Of a stretch of 34,018 nucleotides of DNA, positions 23,901 through 31,259 are shown piece by piece; positions within the stretch are counted from its first letter, which is position 1, and every line of letters starts with the position of its first letter. Under the pieces are notes generated by a model. It did not search any database and was not told where the DNA came from. It worked only from the letters and a program-made list of their open reading frames with translations. The position numbers and the translations under genes are program-made. The stretch is from a bacterium (GTDB taxonomy: Bacteria; Acidobacteriota; Polarisedimenticolia; Polarisedimenticolales; Polarisedimenticolaceae): assembly GCA_024226515.1 (NCBI GenBank), contig JAAELQ010000110.1, positions 1-34,018 on the forward strand, given 5' to 3'.

Positions 23901-26726
23901 CTGGTCGACCTTACCCCTGGCGTTGACGGGCACGGCCGGCAGCGCGACGAACCGCACTGGGCACATGTGCGCCGGCATCCGGCGGGAGACGTGAGCTCGC
24001 AGGTCGGGCATCGGTTCGTCGCCGCGGAGGACGACCGCGGCGATCGGCGCACCGTCGTCCGCGACGACGGCGGCCTCCGCCACCCGCGGGTGCGACAGCA
24101 GGACCGACTCGATCTCACCGGGCTCGACGCGGTGGCCCTGCAGCTTCATCTGGCGGTCGCCACGGCCTTCGTAGTGCAGGACCCCGTCTCGATCGAGCCA
24201 CACCAGGTCGCCGGTGTCGAACATGCGGGCACCCGCTTCGGTCGAGAACGGGTCGGGGACGAACCGAGCTGCGGTGTCCGCAGGACGCCCGAGGTACCCG
24301 TCGGCGACGCACGCCCCGCCAAGGAAGAGCGTGCCGATCATGCCGACCGGGACCGGGCGCCGGGTGTCGTCGAGCACGTAAGCGGCGACGCCGCTCACCG
24401 GCCGACCGATCGGGGGGTCGATCGCAGGCGCGTCGTCGCCACCGAGCGCGAGTTCGGCCGACGTGACGACGACGGTGGCCTCGGTCGGCCCGTAGGTGTT
24501 AAGGAAGCGCCGGCTGACCGCGTCTCGGGCGTCGACCGTCGCCCACGCCCGCAGCGCGGCCGCGTGGGCACGTTCACCGCCGCAGACGACCAGGCGGATC
24601 GGGCCGGGGAGCGAGTCGCTGCGCGCGGCGAGGTCGCCGCCGAGTTGGGCCCAGAAGGACGTTGGGAGATCGAGGACCGTCGCCCCGATCCGCTCGCATC
24701 CGTCGAGGAACGCGTCGACGGAGTACGCCATCTCCTCGCTGCGCAGGGCGATCGACGCACCCGCACACAGCGCCGGCAGGATCTCCTCGATCGCCGCGTC
24801 GAAGGCGACCGAGCAGAACTGCAGCACACGATCGGCCGGCGTGAGCCGGAAGTGGTCGATGGTCCAGGCGACGTGGTTCTCGAGCGCGGCCCTGCCGACG
24901 GCGACTGGGCGAGGTCGGCCGGTCGATCCCGACGTCATGATGACGTACGCGGTGTCGGGGGACGCGTCCCTCGGCACGCCGGCGTACGTGTCCTCGTGAC
25001 GTCGGATCGTGACGTCGCCGGACGGACCGGCTGCGAGGCGAACCAGGGCACCCAGCTCGGCCAGTTGCCCCTCGCGGCGTGACGGCGGGTCGGCGGGGTC
25101 GAGCGGTGCGAACGCGGCGCCGACCTCGAGCGCGGCCAGTACCGCGGTCACGAACGCCAACCCCCTGGGCATCTCGATGGCGACGATCTTCCCAGGACCG
25201 GCATCGGCCGCTTGGAGGCGCTCGGCGAGCGATCGCACGCGATCGCCGAGCTCGCCAAAGGTGACCACCACCTCGCCGTCGACGAGTGCGACCGCCGCCG
25301 GCGTCCCCCAGTACCTCGATCGCAGCCGCTCCACCACCGAACCCGACCGCGCCAATGGGCCTCGGACGATGGCCGGCTCGTCGAGCTTGATGTCGGCGAT
25401 CGCCCGATCGAGGTCGCGGCCAAACTCGCGGACCACCGCACCGAGCCCGGCGACGATCACGTCGAGCGACTCACGCAGGTGCTCGACGAACTCGAACACG
25501 ACCTCGACCTCGTCGCCGTCGCGCGTGGCCACGACCGAGAGGTCGAACGGCGACGGATGGGGCGGTAGCGTCAGCACGTCGGTTGCACACCCCGGCAGAG
25601 TGCACGTCGGCGACTCGTCACTCCAGTCGACCAGGTGCTGGAAGACGGGGTGGGCACCGGTCCGGCGGCTGCGGCCGAGCTTCGACACAAGCCGGGCGAA
25701 CGGGTAGTGCTGGTGCTCGTAGGCCCCGAGCAACTGCTCGCCGGTCCCGACGATCGCCTCGCGCAGGCTGGTCGCCTCGGTTGCATCGAGACGGATCGCG
25801 ACCGTGTTCACGAAGTTGCCGAAGGCGTGCTCGGTGCCGGCCGCACCGCGCCCGGCCACCGGCATACCGACCACCACGTCGCCGTTGCGCGACAACCGCG
25901 CGAGCAACACAACAACCGCTGCGGCGAACACGCCCGGGACCGTCGTTCCCGTCTGGCGAGCGGCGGCCGCCAGATCGTCCGCCCATCGCTCGCGAACGGT
26001 CAACCGATCGGTCGTATACTCCTGCGACCGGCTCCTCGCGGGCAGTGCGAGCTCGGTGACCGCCGGTGCGTCCCGGAGGAGATCAACCCAGTACCGCTCG
26101 CTGGCGTCGAGGCGGCCCGCCGCGACCTCGGTCCGCTGGTCACGGCAGAACCTCATGAACGCATCGTCGATGGGACCGGCGAAGGTGCCGCCGGCGTAGG
26201 CCGTCTCCACGTCGCGCAGGAGGACCTGGAGCGACCAGCGATCGCAAATCGCGTGGTGGAAGACAAGGGCGAGGACGTGCCGGTCGATGCCCTCGCGAAC
26301 CAGCAGGGCCCTGGCCAGCGGCGGCTGCGAGAGGTCGAACGGCCCATCGACGAAGTCGGCGACGACCGCCGCCGTCGTCGCCTCGCTGCCGCTGTCTAGC
26401 TGCTCCAGGTCGAGCCCAGCGGGTGGGTGCAACGACTGTCGCCATTCCCCACCGTGGCGACCGAGCGAGATGCGGAGCGGGACGTGGCGGTCGGCTGCGA
26501 GTCGCAGGCTGCGTCGGAGCCGCTCGACATCGAGCTCGCCCGTCCACCGCAGTACGAACGGCACCTTGTAGAGCTGGCCACCGCTGAGGAGTTCGCTGTC
26601 GAAGAGGATGCCGGATTGGCTCCAGCTGACCGGCCAGGTCGTCGTGCCGACGGCGTCGCCGCGTCCCCCAGTCGCAGCCTGAGACGGGGTCTCGCCCTCC
26701 ACCTGGCCCGGCTCGCGGTAGGTCAT
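17952..26726 (-). CDS. NRPS1: C-A-T-C-A-T-E-C
   Basis: This 2924-aa synthetase starts the assembly line. It begins with a condensation domain (HHAICDRWS), so the first residue may be acylated. A1 (about 465-950) reads DAEDVCTVV at the pocket; the acids at 239 and 278 hint at a basic substrate. T1 has ELGGHS. C2 has HHLAAD. A2 (about 1510-1995) reads about DIWHLCTVF. T2 has ELGGDS. The epimerisation domain (about 2095-2500) shows HHLAIDMVAW, EAHGRD, MVGWVAPSYPV and NYLG, so residue 2 becomes D. The protein ends in a C domain with HHHLLFDGW for handover to NRPS2. ATG 26726 is chosen; an in-frame GTG at 26765 is possible, and neither has a clear ribosome site. Confidence 0.92.
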   Translation of the reverse strand: MTYREPGQVEGETPSQAATGGRGDAVGTTTWPVSWSQSGILFDSELLSGGQLYKVPFVLRWTGELDVERLRRSLRLAADRHVPLRISLGRHGGEWRQSLHPPAGLDLEQLDSGSEATTAAVVADFVDGPFDLSQPPLARALLVREGIDRHVLALVFHHAICDRWSLQVLLRDVETAYAGGTFAGPIDDAFMRFCRDQRTEVAAGRLDASERYWVDLLRDAPAVTELALPARSRSQEYTTDRLTVRERWADDLAAAARQTGTTVPGVFAAAVVVLLARLSRNGDVVVGMPVAGRGAAGTEHAFGNFVNTVAIRLDATEATSLREAIVGTGEQLLGAYEHQHYPFARLVSKLGRSRRTGAHPVFQHLVDWSDESPTCTLPGCATDVLTLPPHPSPFDLSVVATRDGDEVEVVFEFVEHLRESLDVIVAGLGAVVREFGRDLDRAIADIKLDEPAIVRGPLARSGSVVERLRSRYWGTPAAVALVDGEVVVTFGELGDRVRSLAERLQAADAGPGKIVAIEMPRGLAFVTAVLAALEVGAAFAPLDPADPPSRREGQLAELGALVRLAAGPSGDVTIRRHEDTYAGVPRDASPDTAYVIMTSGSTGRPRPVAVGRAALENHVAWTIDHFRLTPADRVLQFCSVAFDAAIEEILPALCAGASIALRSEEMAYSVDAFLDGCERIGATVLDLPTSFWAQLGGDLAARSDSLPGPIRLVVCGGERAHAAALRAWATVDARDAVSRRFLNTYGPTEATVVVTSAELALGGDDAPAIDPPIGRPVSGVAAYVLDDTRRPVPVGMIGTLFLGGACVADGYLGRPADTAARFVPDPFSTEAGARMFDTGDLVWLDRDGVLHYEGRGDRQMKLQGHRVEPGEIESVLLSHPRVAEAAVVADDGAPIAAVVLRGDEPMPDLRAHVSRRMPAHMCPVRFVALPAVPVNARGKVDQWALRAEVAEADKATAAHDRPMGTAGDDGLAGGVVETMRAVFARELGDRTIGPDDDFFELGGHSLAALRIVEALASAGLVLDVAHLLRGRTIRAMAPHAIAVESAGPRPTAVEDARGTGRDASPTGEPGAYGHALTDTQLGIWIDENLVEGPSPYGIIGAFRSDGPIDPVRLEAAIRRALDDVPIVRSSIVERDGELRCVARSADRFELVVDGSTATDVDGAARVARALAAAPIDVAEDLWLRATLVVSDVESPLLVTYLHHLAADRETERLLLEQVAAHYDGTPPEDLTDFFDVVGRDRPEPSDRDWWQTTLAGSRLDLDLPLDRRPGRRRRADGTAVASILPEPTARAFERSGTELGATPFAVFAAAATAWLRRLTGTDDVVVGVAASRRTGDHTTGTAVLGPLIDVLPLRSAASGAETVRGCVDDVGDRLIQMLTRRPIAARELRRLWPRIPDGMYRVLLDWEDEPDERPVRFGASEVRRIPTPVTTSRADLEIGLRPVAGRYSVEMRGRSEVLERATLQSWADSFAHFLTAALADHDAVIAGLPMVAPSARRPATGDAGGEQPAALSRLLAQTFSAHRDRIAIVHGDKELTYGALDRAADSVASSLGHLPAGSTVGILFERGPDLAAGVIGTWRAGHTCAMLDPVTPLRRLAGIVATVEPATILTAGSTGPLADQLGVRMTPVRSTVDTTATPRSSRPLPGPAYVCLTSGSTGAPKAVACAELGLVRLLTWSTGAIPLGPDDVFLHIASPGFDIALWEMLHPLLSGARLIILPSDRSGDVGAVAELIDTHRVTALHAVPSVLAGLLDELEAHDASTVRQLVCGGERLSPSLAARALSRLNADLHHTYGPTEAAVFVERWPVAEPFDLDVGLPLGSPVAGTDVMVLDQLGQHLPDGALGEICVSGDSLAHGYLGQGGATAASFTPNPYGPPGARLYRTGDRGRIRPDGSLECLGRVDRQVKIAGVRVEPGEVEAHLLAHPLIAETVVVPRERPDGGLRLVAYLVPTDPLDEVDQLRSFLRERLPNAFVPATFVPLDRLDRTPNGKIDVAALPPPPEVVDDVVAPARTAIEEELLAVWRSVLSRSNIGVHSDFFELGGDSIAAIRVVARASTAGIAITLADLFRSPTVAQLADLAGPPALEIGATAVATPGTHYPTPSPNQAVLLAEHRGTESSFSQSMALDVGAPIEPEVVLRALHAVVRHHAALRQRFRVEDGQAVTSVCDADAPEDRLLSFSAGPIDDPDDVRQAIELHLDVEHGPTVAALYDTRSPGRRLMIVVHHLAIDMVAWHVFVDDLAEAITCLDGGVEPDLPPPSCSIERFASTTARLEPTAVDRQRWAAQLDQTAIAQPVAGCRCDVATSIPPDVAARLRDRAGELDLPFDLLVVAAAVLVFARWRERSHVSVLLEAHGRDRTDIDLSRMVGWVAPSYPVRPMLPPDPTLADSIAATSRALDLLPADKHGYLALRARRDPSIVGRPHPVLAVNYLGSSRPGGIDHLLRLSANQPRDGTDEWRPVGGEVAAVEVATEADGCLHIAWEADSGALDDGALTALAASMRRELEGFAATAERVRVAAPLTPLQAGMLSRSLAMPGRGLYHTQVHFEIDGDVADAEFESAWRDVADVADAFRTAFRWTDVDHPRQFVEPTAALDWRCHDVAPDRLESEWEAMLAHDRQTEFDLTTPPLSRLHMVRAGSLRRLLWSHHHLLFDGWSLPLVTTLVERAYRHRVEGGPPLPALPSHLAFVDWVATQPVRESERFWADRLAGLERPTLLGADAPAGRPGFATVTLNAASTAALRTLAKRRRTTMNVLVLSAWTLVLRERVDHDDIVVGVVVSLRPPEIPDVDQLVGLCMNTVPIRVDVSDDRSFGDVTAQVAEQILDAYPHAHVPLSRSLASIPTGSEAFDSLFVFENYPGDRSGQPLGRHARLTVLGSVESTEYPWTLIALPDDSLTLELHHRGSPIDASRATGMLEQLRTVLDTLAGSR

Positions 26727-26792
26727 GCGGTTGATCTTTGCATGGCGATCTCGACGCCGCAGCACACGGCTGCGGGACGACCGCTACGCTGA

Positions 26793-26822
26793 GGTCGACG
26801 GCTCGCCCGACTTGGGTCGACC
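26793..26822. promoter_or_regulatory. Paired GGTCGAC dyads in the divergent promoter region
   Basis: GGTCGAC at 26793-26799 and GGTCGACC at 26815-26822 are nearly identical palindromes whose centres are 22 bp apart, about two helical turns. They lie in the 111-bp gap between NRPS1 and the divergent formyltransferase gene. This is a reasonable place for a regulator to control both. No regulator gene is seen in the window. Confidence 0.3.
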
Positions 26823-26837
26823 ACCGTCTGTCTCGCC

Positions 26838-28472
26838 ATGACGTTCTCCTGCTGCCTGACCGGCTCAACCGGCCTGACGATCTCGTGCGGTGAGGTCCTC
26901 TTGGAGGCCGGTCACGACATCGTGACGACCGTGTCGCCTAGCCGCAGGGTCCGGGGGTGGGCCCGCCAGCGCGGCATCCTCACCGCCGACAGGTTCGCAC
27001 CGAAGGCCGACGGGGCACCCCGGTTCGACTACCTATTCAGCGTCGTCAACGGCACGGTGCTGGACGCCCACACGTTGGCGCTCGCTCGGTTCGGCGCGAT
27101 CAACTACCACAACGGACCGCTCCCCTCGTATGCCGGGGCTCATGCAGCGTCGTGGGCAATCCTGAACGGCGAGGCGTCGCACGGCGTCAGCTGGCACCTC
27201 ATGGTCGAACGGATCGATGCCGGTCCGATCCTTAAGCAGCGCCTCTTCCGTGTCCCGCATGGTGTCGACGCCGCCGAGGTGAACGCGATCTGCCATCGGC
27301 TGGGAACCGAGGCGTTCGTCGAACTCGTCGACGAGCTGTCGTCCGGTCGAGCTCGTGCCGTCGACCAAGACCTGGCCTCGCGGACATACTTCGGCCTCCA
27401 CGCCAAGCAACGTTCGGGCGGACTCGTCCGCTGGGACGAGTCGGCCTCGGCGATCGCGCGACTCGTTCGCGCCCATCAAGTCGGCGACGTTGTCAACATG
27501 TTCGGCACGGCGAAGGTCGACCTCGGGAGCCTCATCGCCGTCGTGGGCGACGTGTCCATCGAGACCAGCCGTGTCCCCCACGCTCCGGGCACCGTGGTCG
27601 AGGTCGTCGACGACCGCATCCGGGTCTCCACTCGGACCGACGATGTCTCGCTCCGGATCCTTTCAGACCTGGACGGGTCCTTGTCGGCCCGCGATCTCGT
27701 CCTGGCCGCGCACCTGCGTCTCGGCGCAGTTCTCCCGCTCCCCGACGCCGGAGACGGCCGGGCCCTTGCGGCGGGCCTAGCCGCTACGTCGCGCCACGAA
27801 GCGTTCTGCGCGCGGGTGATCGCCGAAGCCGACCCAACCCCGTTGCCCGGAGCGGCCGGACCACCAATCGGTCATCTCTGCGCGGAGGTCGCCACGGCGC
27901 TCGATCCGAGGTCGTCCGCGGTCGCTGAGCGCGACACGATCGCGGCAGCGGCAACCGTGCTCCTGATCCGGGAGTGGACCGGCCGTGCCAACGTCGTCGT
28001 GTCGTGCGACCGCCCGAGCTCCGATGATCGTCCGGGGCGCTTCTTCCGCGCCGGCCTCCCGCTGACGATCAGTTCGGATGGGACCCCGCTCGACGTGCGT
28101 TCGCGTGTGGCCAAGGAACTGGCCGCGGTCGCAGGGCGCGACACGTACGCGCGCGACATCGTCCGGCGCCAGAAGCTTGGTGCCCCGGAGGTTCCTTTCG
28201 CCGTCGGCCGTCGAGACGCCTACGTTCGGGACGCTCTTGAGGAGCGCCATCCGGATCCCGACAGAGCCCAGCTGCGCGTGTCGATCGAAGCCGACGGTTC
28301 CCTCCACATGTGCAGCACCGGCGGTCGCGACTGGCGCGCCCTGTCGAGTGAGCAGCTCGCGCTGGCGGCGGATCGGCTCTCGTCGCTCACAGGGCAGCTT
28401 GTTCGCTCAGCCCCCGCCCCCACGGCCGGCGGTCAGTGCATGGCGTCTGAGGCCGGAGCGGCATCGGGATGA
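26838..28472 (+). CDS. Formyltransferase fused to a partial condensation-like domain
   Basis: The first 290 residues of this 544-aa protein are of the methionyl-tRNA formyltransferase type. The catalytic Asn, His and Asp are Asn89 and His91 in INYHNGPLPSYAGAH and Asp127 in ERIDAGPIL. A formyl_trans_C-like barrel follows (VRWDESASAIARLVRAH, then APGTVVEV). Residues about 350-525 resemble the second half of an NRPS condensation domain, including TVLLIREWTGRANVVVS and GRFFRAGLPLTI, but the half with HHxxxDG is absent. It presumably formylates an amine of a building block or carrier-bound amino acid using formyl-tetrahydrofolate. It diverges from NRPS1 and overlaps the PLP gene tail-to-tail by 40 nt. 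Housekeeping Fmt is unlikely given the fusion. Confidence 0.75.
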   Translation: MTFSCCLTGSTGLTISCGEVLLEAGHDIVTTVSPSRRVRGWARQRGILTADRFAPKADGAPRFDYLFSVVNGTVLDAHTLALARFGAINYHNGPLPSYAGAHAASWAILNGEASHGVSWHLMVERIDAGPILKQRLFRVPHGVDAAEVNAICHRLGTEAFVELVDELSSGRARAVDQDLASRTYFGLHAKQRSGGLVRWDESASAIARLVRAHQVGDVVNMFGTAKVDLGSLIAVVGDVSIETSRVPHAPGTVVEVVDDRIRVSTRTDDVSLRILSDLDGSLSARDLVLAAHLRLGAVLPLPDAGDGRALAAGLAATSRHEAFCARVIAEADPTPLPGAAGPPIGHLCAEVATALDPRSSAVAERDTIAAAATVLLIREWTGRANVVVSCDRPSSDDRPGRFFRAGLPLTISSDGTPLDVRSRVAKELAAVAGRDTYARDIVRRQKLGAPEVPFAVGRRDAYVRDALEERHPDPDRAQLRVSIEADGSLHMCSTGGRDWRALSSEQLALAADRLSSLTGQLVRSAPAPTAGGQCMASEAGAASG

Positions 28473-29470
28473 CGCGACACTGAACACCAGAGCACTCTTC
28501 CGCGACCCTTGCCGATCGGCGCATCGATCGACCACCGTGCCGCCGGCTCGACGTACGAGGTCGCGAGATCGACGCCGTCGAACAATCCCGCGACACAGCG
28601 CGGCAGCGGGCGGTCCGTGGCGGGTGCGTCAACGATCGCGACGCGCGACATCGCATCCCCGACCCTCGGTGCCGTCGCGCCGGACCGGCGGAGGAGCGAG
28701 ATCAGACCGCTGACATGGCTCGCGACGCGATCGCTCAGTCGCTCACCCATCGCCGGAGCCGGCACGCCGACGACGGAGCCTCTGGTCGGCGACGTCGCCA
28801 ACCCGACCGCGAGGCCGGCTGCGAGTGCGCCGGTGCCAACCGGCACGACCACCTCGGGAATCAGACCAGGCGCAGCCAGCTCGAACTGTCTCGATAGCTC
28901 GCGGCCCGCCCGGACGTAGCCGAGTGTGGCCACCGCCGACCCGCAGCCAAACGGAATGAAGAAGGGGCGACGGCCAGCGAGGGTCAACCTCCGCATGATC
29001 TCCCCGACAAACATGCCCCCGATACGGAGCGACTCGGTGGTGGTCGCATCGAGCTCGATCGCGGCGGTCGACGCAGCGAGACGGGAGACCACGGCACTGG
29101 GATCGGAAGAGCTCGGTCGCCCGCGACGGATCAAGATCGCGCGAAGCCCGAGTTCGGCGGCGTGTCGGCCCGCCAGGACGAGATGATTCGATCCGGGGGG
29201 TCCTGCGGTCACGACGACGTCGGCGCGCGACTCGACGGCTCGGGCGAGCTCGAATTCGAGCGCCCGCACCTTCGACGCGCCGTGGCTCGTGCTAAGCGCA
29301 CCCTCGAGCTTGGCGAGGAGCGGCCCGGGAAGCGCGTCCCCAACGGTGGCGGGGACGAGAACGAGCGGTGATTCCGCAGCGGTTAGAGGCAGACGCCGGA
29401 ACGCGCCCCACGCCACGATCGTGGTCGCCGCGGCGGGTCGCGGCCCGGGGTCGGATGCCCCGCTGCTCAC
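28433..29470 (-). CDS. PLP-dependent enzyme, ACC deaminase/D-cysteine desulfhydrase-like
   Basis: This 345-aa protein of PLP fold type II resembles 1-aminocyclopropane-1-carboxylate deaminase and D-cysteine desulfhydrase. The PLP lysine is Lys67 in HGASKVRALEFEL; the substrate-binding turn is TAGPPGSNHLVLAGRHAAELG (89-108 region); the phosphate loop is PVGTGALAAGLAVGL; and VLWCSVSRHP ends the fold. GTG 29470 follows GAGGCGGGG and is chosen over an upstream frame that runs into the divergent sulfotransferase gene. It could make or remove an unusual amino acid for the NRPS, for example by beta-elimination or replacement. The exact reaction cannot be read from the sequence. Confidence 0.75.
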   Translation of the reverse strand: MSSGASDPGPRPAAATTIVAWGAFRRLPLTAAESPLVLVPATVGDALPGPLLAKLEGALSTSHGASKVRALEFELARAVESRADVVVTAGPPGSNHLVLAGRHAAELGLRAILIRRGRPSSSDPSAVVSRLAASTAAIELDATTTESLRIGGMFVGEIMRRLTLAGRRPFFIPFGCGSAVATLGYVRAGRELSRQFELAAPGLIPEVVVPVGTGALAAGLAVGLATSPTRGSVVGVPAPAMGERLSDRVASHVSGLISLLRRSGATAPRVGDAMSRVAIVDAPATDRPLPRCVAGLFDGVDLATSYVEPAARWSIDAPIGKGRGRVLWCSVSRHPDAAPASDAMH

Positions 29471-29502
29471 ATCGAGCCCCGCCTCAGGACGGATGTGGGA
29501 AG

Positions 29503-30225
29503 ATGACAGGCCAGATGCATGGTGCGCATAGGGATCCGGTCGTCTTCTACCACGTTCCAAAATGTGGTGGTTCGTCGGTTCTGCACGTGCTCAAACAGGT
29601 GGCGGCCGAGCAGGAACGGCCCATGTTCCGGCTGTGCGTCAGCACGAGCACACCGACCGACTTCGAGTCGGCCGAGTCGATCCACGAGCGCCGTCTCGAG
29701 TGGTTGCGCTCGCACCTCCAGGAAGGCTCCTGCGCCATTGTCGCCGGGCACTTCCGATTCCGCGGTACGGCTCCTCCAGGATGGCGGCAGGTGACGGTGC
29801 TGCGGAACCCGGTCGATCGCTGGTTGTCGAACTATGCCGCCAACAGCGAGCCGGGCCATACCCACTTCCCAGTCGACGGCTCGATCGCCTCGATGCTCGA
29901 CACCGAGCGCGGCGCGCGCTGGGCGACGACCTTCTGCGACTGGTTCTCCGACGACGGCAGCCCAGAGGCGGCGATCGCGAACCTCCGGCGGTTCACCTTC
30001 GTCGGCGTGCTCGAGTCGCCAGCGCACCTGATCGACGGCCTCAACCGCGTCGTCGAGTCGGCGATCGACCTTCCCTGGCACAACCGCGGCCGTGTATTGC
30101 CGGCCGGGGCGCCGTCGGCGACCGAGGTTCGTCGCCTGTACGAGCTGTGCGCGGCGGACCTGCTGGTCTATCGGTGGGCCTGCCGCCGGCTCGACGACCG
30201 AATGAGGCCTCCGGTGGCGGGCTGA
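29503..30225 (+). CDS. PAPS-dependent sulfotransferase (Sulfotransfer_2-like)
   Basis: This 240-aa soluble protein has both PAPS-binding motifs of cytosolic and Golgi-type sulfotransferases: the 5'-phosphosulfate loop FYHVPKCGGSSVLHVL (Lys20) near the N-terminus and the 3'-phosphate motif VLRNPVDRWLSNY (99-111). There is no membrane anchor, so it would act in the cytoplasm, probably on a hydroxyl of the peptide or its sugar. The start is ATG 29503; ATG 29515 is possible. It diverges from the PLP gene with only 32 bp between them and runs into the 3' end of the phosphopantetheinyl transferase gene. I see no PAPS-forming genes here, so the host pool would be used. Confidence 0.8.
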   Translation: MTGQMHGAHRDPVVFYHVPKCGGSSVLHVLKQVAAEQERPMFRLCVSTSTPTDFESAESIHERRLEWLRSHLQEGSCAIVAGHFRFRGTAPPGWRQVTVLRNPVDRWLSNYAANSEPGHTHFPVDGSIASMLDTERGARWATTFCDWFSDDGSPEAAIANLRRFTFVGVLESPAHLIDGLNRVVESAIDLPWHNRGRVLPAGAPSATEVRRLYELCAADLLVYRWACRRLDDRMRPPVAG

Positions 30226-31003
30226 CGCCCGATCCGTCCGATCGAGGCGGCTCGTGGCGAGCCATCGCGCGGGCAGGCCTCGCCCTGTCAGCGACGGGAG
30301 CGGCTCTAGCCACGGTGACCTCCGACGCACGGTCAAGCAGTGCGGACGCATCCCGTTCGACGACGATAACCGGCTGCCTGCTCATCACCGCCAGCGCTCC
30401 GACGTACCCATCGCCAGGTGCCAGGTCGACCAGCGAGATCTCCGGCCGCCGGTCACCTGCGTGTCGACGGACCGCCGGGGGGTCGGAGGGCGGGGCCAGC
30501 GCCACCTCGGACATGGCCGTTAGGAGGCCGTCACCCGTCGCCTTCAACACGGCTTCCTTCCGCGTCCACTGCCGGAAGAACGACCGTCGATCGGCCGGCA
30601 GCGGTTTCTCGTCCGGTGCGACTACCCACCGCACGAGGTTCGGGTCGACCTCGCTGACCAGCTCGACGTCGACGCCGAGCGGTGGGCACCGTCCGATCGC
30701 CACGGCGACGCGGTCGCCCGAGTGCGAGACCGACACGTTGAGCTCGGTGCCCACCAGCTGCGGCCGGCCGTGCGGCGCGCCGCAGGTCGCACACCGTCGA
30801 TCGACGGCCACGGACTCGGGGGCGACACCGAGACGGTTGGCCGAGACGAGACGCAGCAGCGCCGCCGCTGTCGTGAATCGTCGGCGATCGACGTCTCGGT
30901 GATATCGGTCCCGGCGCCCCGATTCGACGTCGTCTAGGAGGTCGGCCAGCGAGTCGGCACCACTCAATCCGGCCCACCACACTTCCGCGTGAACACCAGC
31001 CAT
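30041..31003 (-). CDS. 4'-phosphopantetheinyl transferase, Sfp type
   Basis: This enzyme converts NRPS carrier domains from apo to holo by transferring phosphopantetheine from CoA. The Sfp-type motifs are present: LNVSVSHSGDRVAVAIG (88-104), PLGVDVELV with Asp112 and Glu114, and FFRQWTRKEAVLKATGDGL with Glu150 and Lys154. The core ends near residue 225. The frame then continues about 95 residues as a Pro/Arg-rich tail that overlaps the sulfotransferase gene tail-to-tail by 185 bp, so the annotated C-terminus may be a read-on after loss of the original stop. The start is ATG 31003. Its location in the island fits a dedicated activator of NRPS1 and NRPS2. Confidence 0.9.
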   Translation of the reverse strand: MAGVHAEVWWAGLSGADSLADLLDDVESGRRDRYHRDVDRRRFTTAAALLRLVSANRLGVAPESVAVDRRCATCGAPHGRPQLVGTELNVSVSHSGDRVAVAIGRCPPLGVDVELVSEVDPNLVRWVVAPDEKPLPADRRSFFRQWTRKEAVLKATGDGLLTAMSEVALAPPSDPPAVRRHAGDRRPEISLVDLAPGDGYVGALAVMSRQPVIVVERDASALLDRASEVTVARAAPVADRARPARAMARHEPPRSDGSGVSPPPEASFGRRAGGRPTDRPAGPPRTARTGDEPRSPTAPRPAIHGRGCAREGRSPTRRRG

Positions 31004-31259
31004 ACGGGCACGGTAGCCCGCCGAGGCCGTGACGTCAGCCGCGGTCGGGCCGTGCGATGGCTGGCTTTGTCGCCTCGACCAGACGGTCGGGCACCGACCA
31101 GCTGTTCCTTGCCGCTCTCCGGTGTTCCTCCCTGCTCCCCACTGTTTCCCTCTGGTCCGCGAGTCTTCTGTGAGCTTCTCCGAAGCAGTCTCAGGCGACA
31201 TGGACGCCGTCGGTGAGCTTGTAGGGAGCCTCGGCCGGATACGACATGCCCAGGCTTGG

